Positions 62,939 through 64,000 of a stretch of DNA of 64,000 nt are shown here, one piece after another. Within the stretch, counting starts at the first letter, position 1. Every line of letters starts with the position of its first letter. Origin of the DNA: Bradyrhizobium iriomotense (lineage in GTDB: Bacteria; Pseudomonadota; Alphaproteobacteria; Rhizobiales; Xanthobacteraceae); NCBI RefSeq assembly GCF_018130765.1, contig NZ_JAFCJZ010000004.1, forward strand, positions 186,001-250,000, read 5' to 3'. The translations under genes and the position numbers were made by a program. The notes beneath the pieces were generated by a model. That model saw nothing but the letters and a program-made list of their open reading frames with translations. It did no database searches and had not been told where the DNA came from.

Positions 62939-64000
62939 ATGAGTCCAGCAGCATCCTCTCATGCTCTCAAGCACCCGCCGGTCAAGGCGCCCTCCGAGCC
63001 GGCGGGTGCGGACTCTGATTTTCCCGAACTGGCGGTCGCCATCGACCGTCAGCGCAGGCGAGGTCGGGGTGCGCAGTCCAATGCCAGCGGCCGCTATGAG
63101 GCCGAGGCGCGCGTCGCCTTCGACGACGGCTGGCAGAGCCTGGATGATCTGCCGCCGTTCATGACGACGGTGGCGGTCGACACCTCGCGCAAGGTGATCA
63201 CCCGCAACGACTCCCCCGATATCGGCTTCGATCGCTCCATCAATCCGTATCGCGGCTGCGAGCATGGCTGCGTCTATTGCTTCGCGCGGCCGACCCACGC
63301 CTATCTCGGCCTGTCGCCGGGGCTCGACTTCGAGTCGAAACTGTTCGTGAAGCCCGAGGCGCCCTCGCTGCTGGAGAAGGAGCTCGCCGCCCCCGGCTAC
63401 GAGCCGCGGATGATCGCGATCGGCACCAACACCGATCCCTATCAGCCGATCGAGCGCGAGCGCAAAATCATGCGCGGCATCCTGGAGGTGCTGGAGCGCA
63501 CCGGGCATCCCGTCGGCATCGTCACCAAATCGGCGCTGGTGGTGCGCGACATCGACATTCTCTCGCGCATGGCCAAGCGCAACCTCGCCAAGGTCGCAAT
63601 CTCCGTGACCTCGCTCGATCAGAAGCTGGCGCGTACCATGGAGCCGCGCGCCTCGACGCCGCCGAGGCGGCTGGAGGCGCTGAAGCAGCTCTCGGAGGCC
63701 GGCATTCCCACCACCGTGATGGTGGCGCCCGTGATCCCCGCGCTGAACGATTCCGAGATCGAGCGCATTCTCGATGCCGCCGCCCATGCCGGCGTCAAGG
63801 AAGCCTCCTATGTGCTGCTGCGGTTGCCGCTCGAGGTGCGCGATCTCTTCCGCGAATGGCTGATGGCAAACTATCCGGACCGCTATCGCCACGTCTTCAC
63901 GCTGATCCGTGACATGCGCGGCGGCCGCGACTACGACGCGAAATGGGGCGAGCGGATGAAGGGCACCGGACCGATGGCCTGGACCATCGGCCGCCGCTTC
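62939..64000 (+). CDS. Radical SAM protein (PA0069-like), partial
   Basis: A frame of 354 codons starts at ATG 62939 and runs off the window, so the C-terminus is missing. The radical SAM cluster is in YRGCEHGCVYCFARPTHAYL (C-x3-C-x2-C). ITRNDSPDIGFDRSINPYRG before it and MIAIGTNTDPYQPIER after it fit the SplB-like, PA0069-type family of unknown function. An N-terminal basic linker (DRQRRRGRGAQSNASGRYE) is typical. Confidence 0.9.
   Translation, partial: MSPAASSHALKHPPVKAPSEPAGADSDFPELAVAIDRQRRRGRGAQSNASGRYEAEARVAFDDGWQSLDDLPPFMTTVAVDTSRKVITRNDSPDIGFDRSINPYRGCEHGCVYCFARPTHAYLGLSPGLDFESKLFVKPEAPSLLEKELAAPGYEPRMIAIGTNTDPYQPIERERKIMRGILEVLERTGHPVGIVTKSALVVRDIDILSRMAKRNLAKVAISVTSLDQKLARTMEPRASTPPRRLEALKQLSEAGIPTTVMVAPVIPALNDSEIERILDAAAHAGVKEASYVLLRLPLEVRDLFREWLMANYPDRYRHVFTLIRDMRGGRDYDAKWGERMKGTGPMAWTIGRRF

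Overview
The window reads as a piece of the main chromosome of a Bradyrhizobium-like alphaproteobacterium. This rests on high G+C coding sequence, a fused cytochrome b/c1 gene (fbcH) behind a Rieske gene, a fused trpE(G) gene with a Trp-codon leader peptide, a CcrM-type GANTC methyltransferase, the smc-dsbA-dciA-mutY neighbourhood, and many intergenic palindromes ending in GTCATTCCGG/CCGGAATGAC. No rRNA, tRNA, CRISPR array or transposase was seen.

Layout. 1-5.7 kb: a minus-strand operon of MoxR ATPase, DUF58 protein, BatA/DUF4159 membrane protein and a further membrane protein cut by the window edge. 6-8.8 kb: DUF1285, NUDIX, DUF6111 and cca genes, translationally coupled or closely spaced. 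8.7-12 kb: the junction between cca and a TauE/SafE gene exists twice (190 and 188 bp). Between the copies lie an AraC-type regulator and a divergent outer-membrane beta-barrel gene, and both flanking genes survive. 12-18 kb is an accessory stretch: two secreted Cys-rich proteins sharing a new-looking motif, a cyclase/TolB/TPR protein, a lytic transglycosylase, a stand-alone ClpX-type zinc finger and a secreted hydrolase. 18-21.5 kb: HAD hydrolase, hemF, queD, queE, trmL. 21.8-24.5 kb: the cytochrome bc1 operon, closed by a strong terminator. 24.7-28.5 kb: dienelactone hydrolase, trpL-trpE(G), apt. 28.6-34.6 kb: an unknown gene, a GIY-YIG protein, two P-loop ATPases, M48 protease, LemA, Rsm22. 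34.7-41.4 kb: smc, dsbA-like, dciA-like, mutY, thioesterase. 41.6-49 kb: FAD monooxygenase, two GSTs, a LysR/NTF2-like divergent pair, DUF1127, chemoreceptor. 49.3-55.5 kb: ccrM, a zinc metallopeptidase, moaB, a MarR-GNAT fusion with a large operator palindrome, a glycosyltransferase, an RMD1 protein. 55.5-62.7 kb: a minus-strand cluster of phosphoketolase, acetate kinase, a 642-aa protein with a PhoU-like tail, and a pyruvate-phosphate-dikinase-like protein without the pyruvate/PEP domain. A radical SAM gene runs off the right edge.

How the parts work together. Phosphoketolase plus acetate kinase would turn sugar phosphates into acetate and ATP. The two downstream proteins look like a phosphorylation-based add-on to that route and are the best candidate here for an undescribed system. 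Other points of interest are the duplicated cca/tauE junction, the shared Cys-motif, the 42-bp MarR-GNAT operator, the GANTC cluster over the ccrM start, and a QueD with Ser where the catalytic Cys is expected. All functional calls come from reading translations and motifs by eye; no database search was run.
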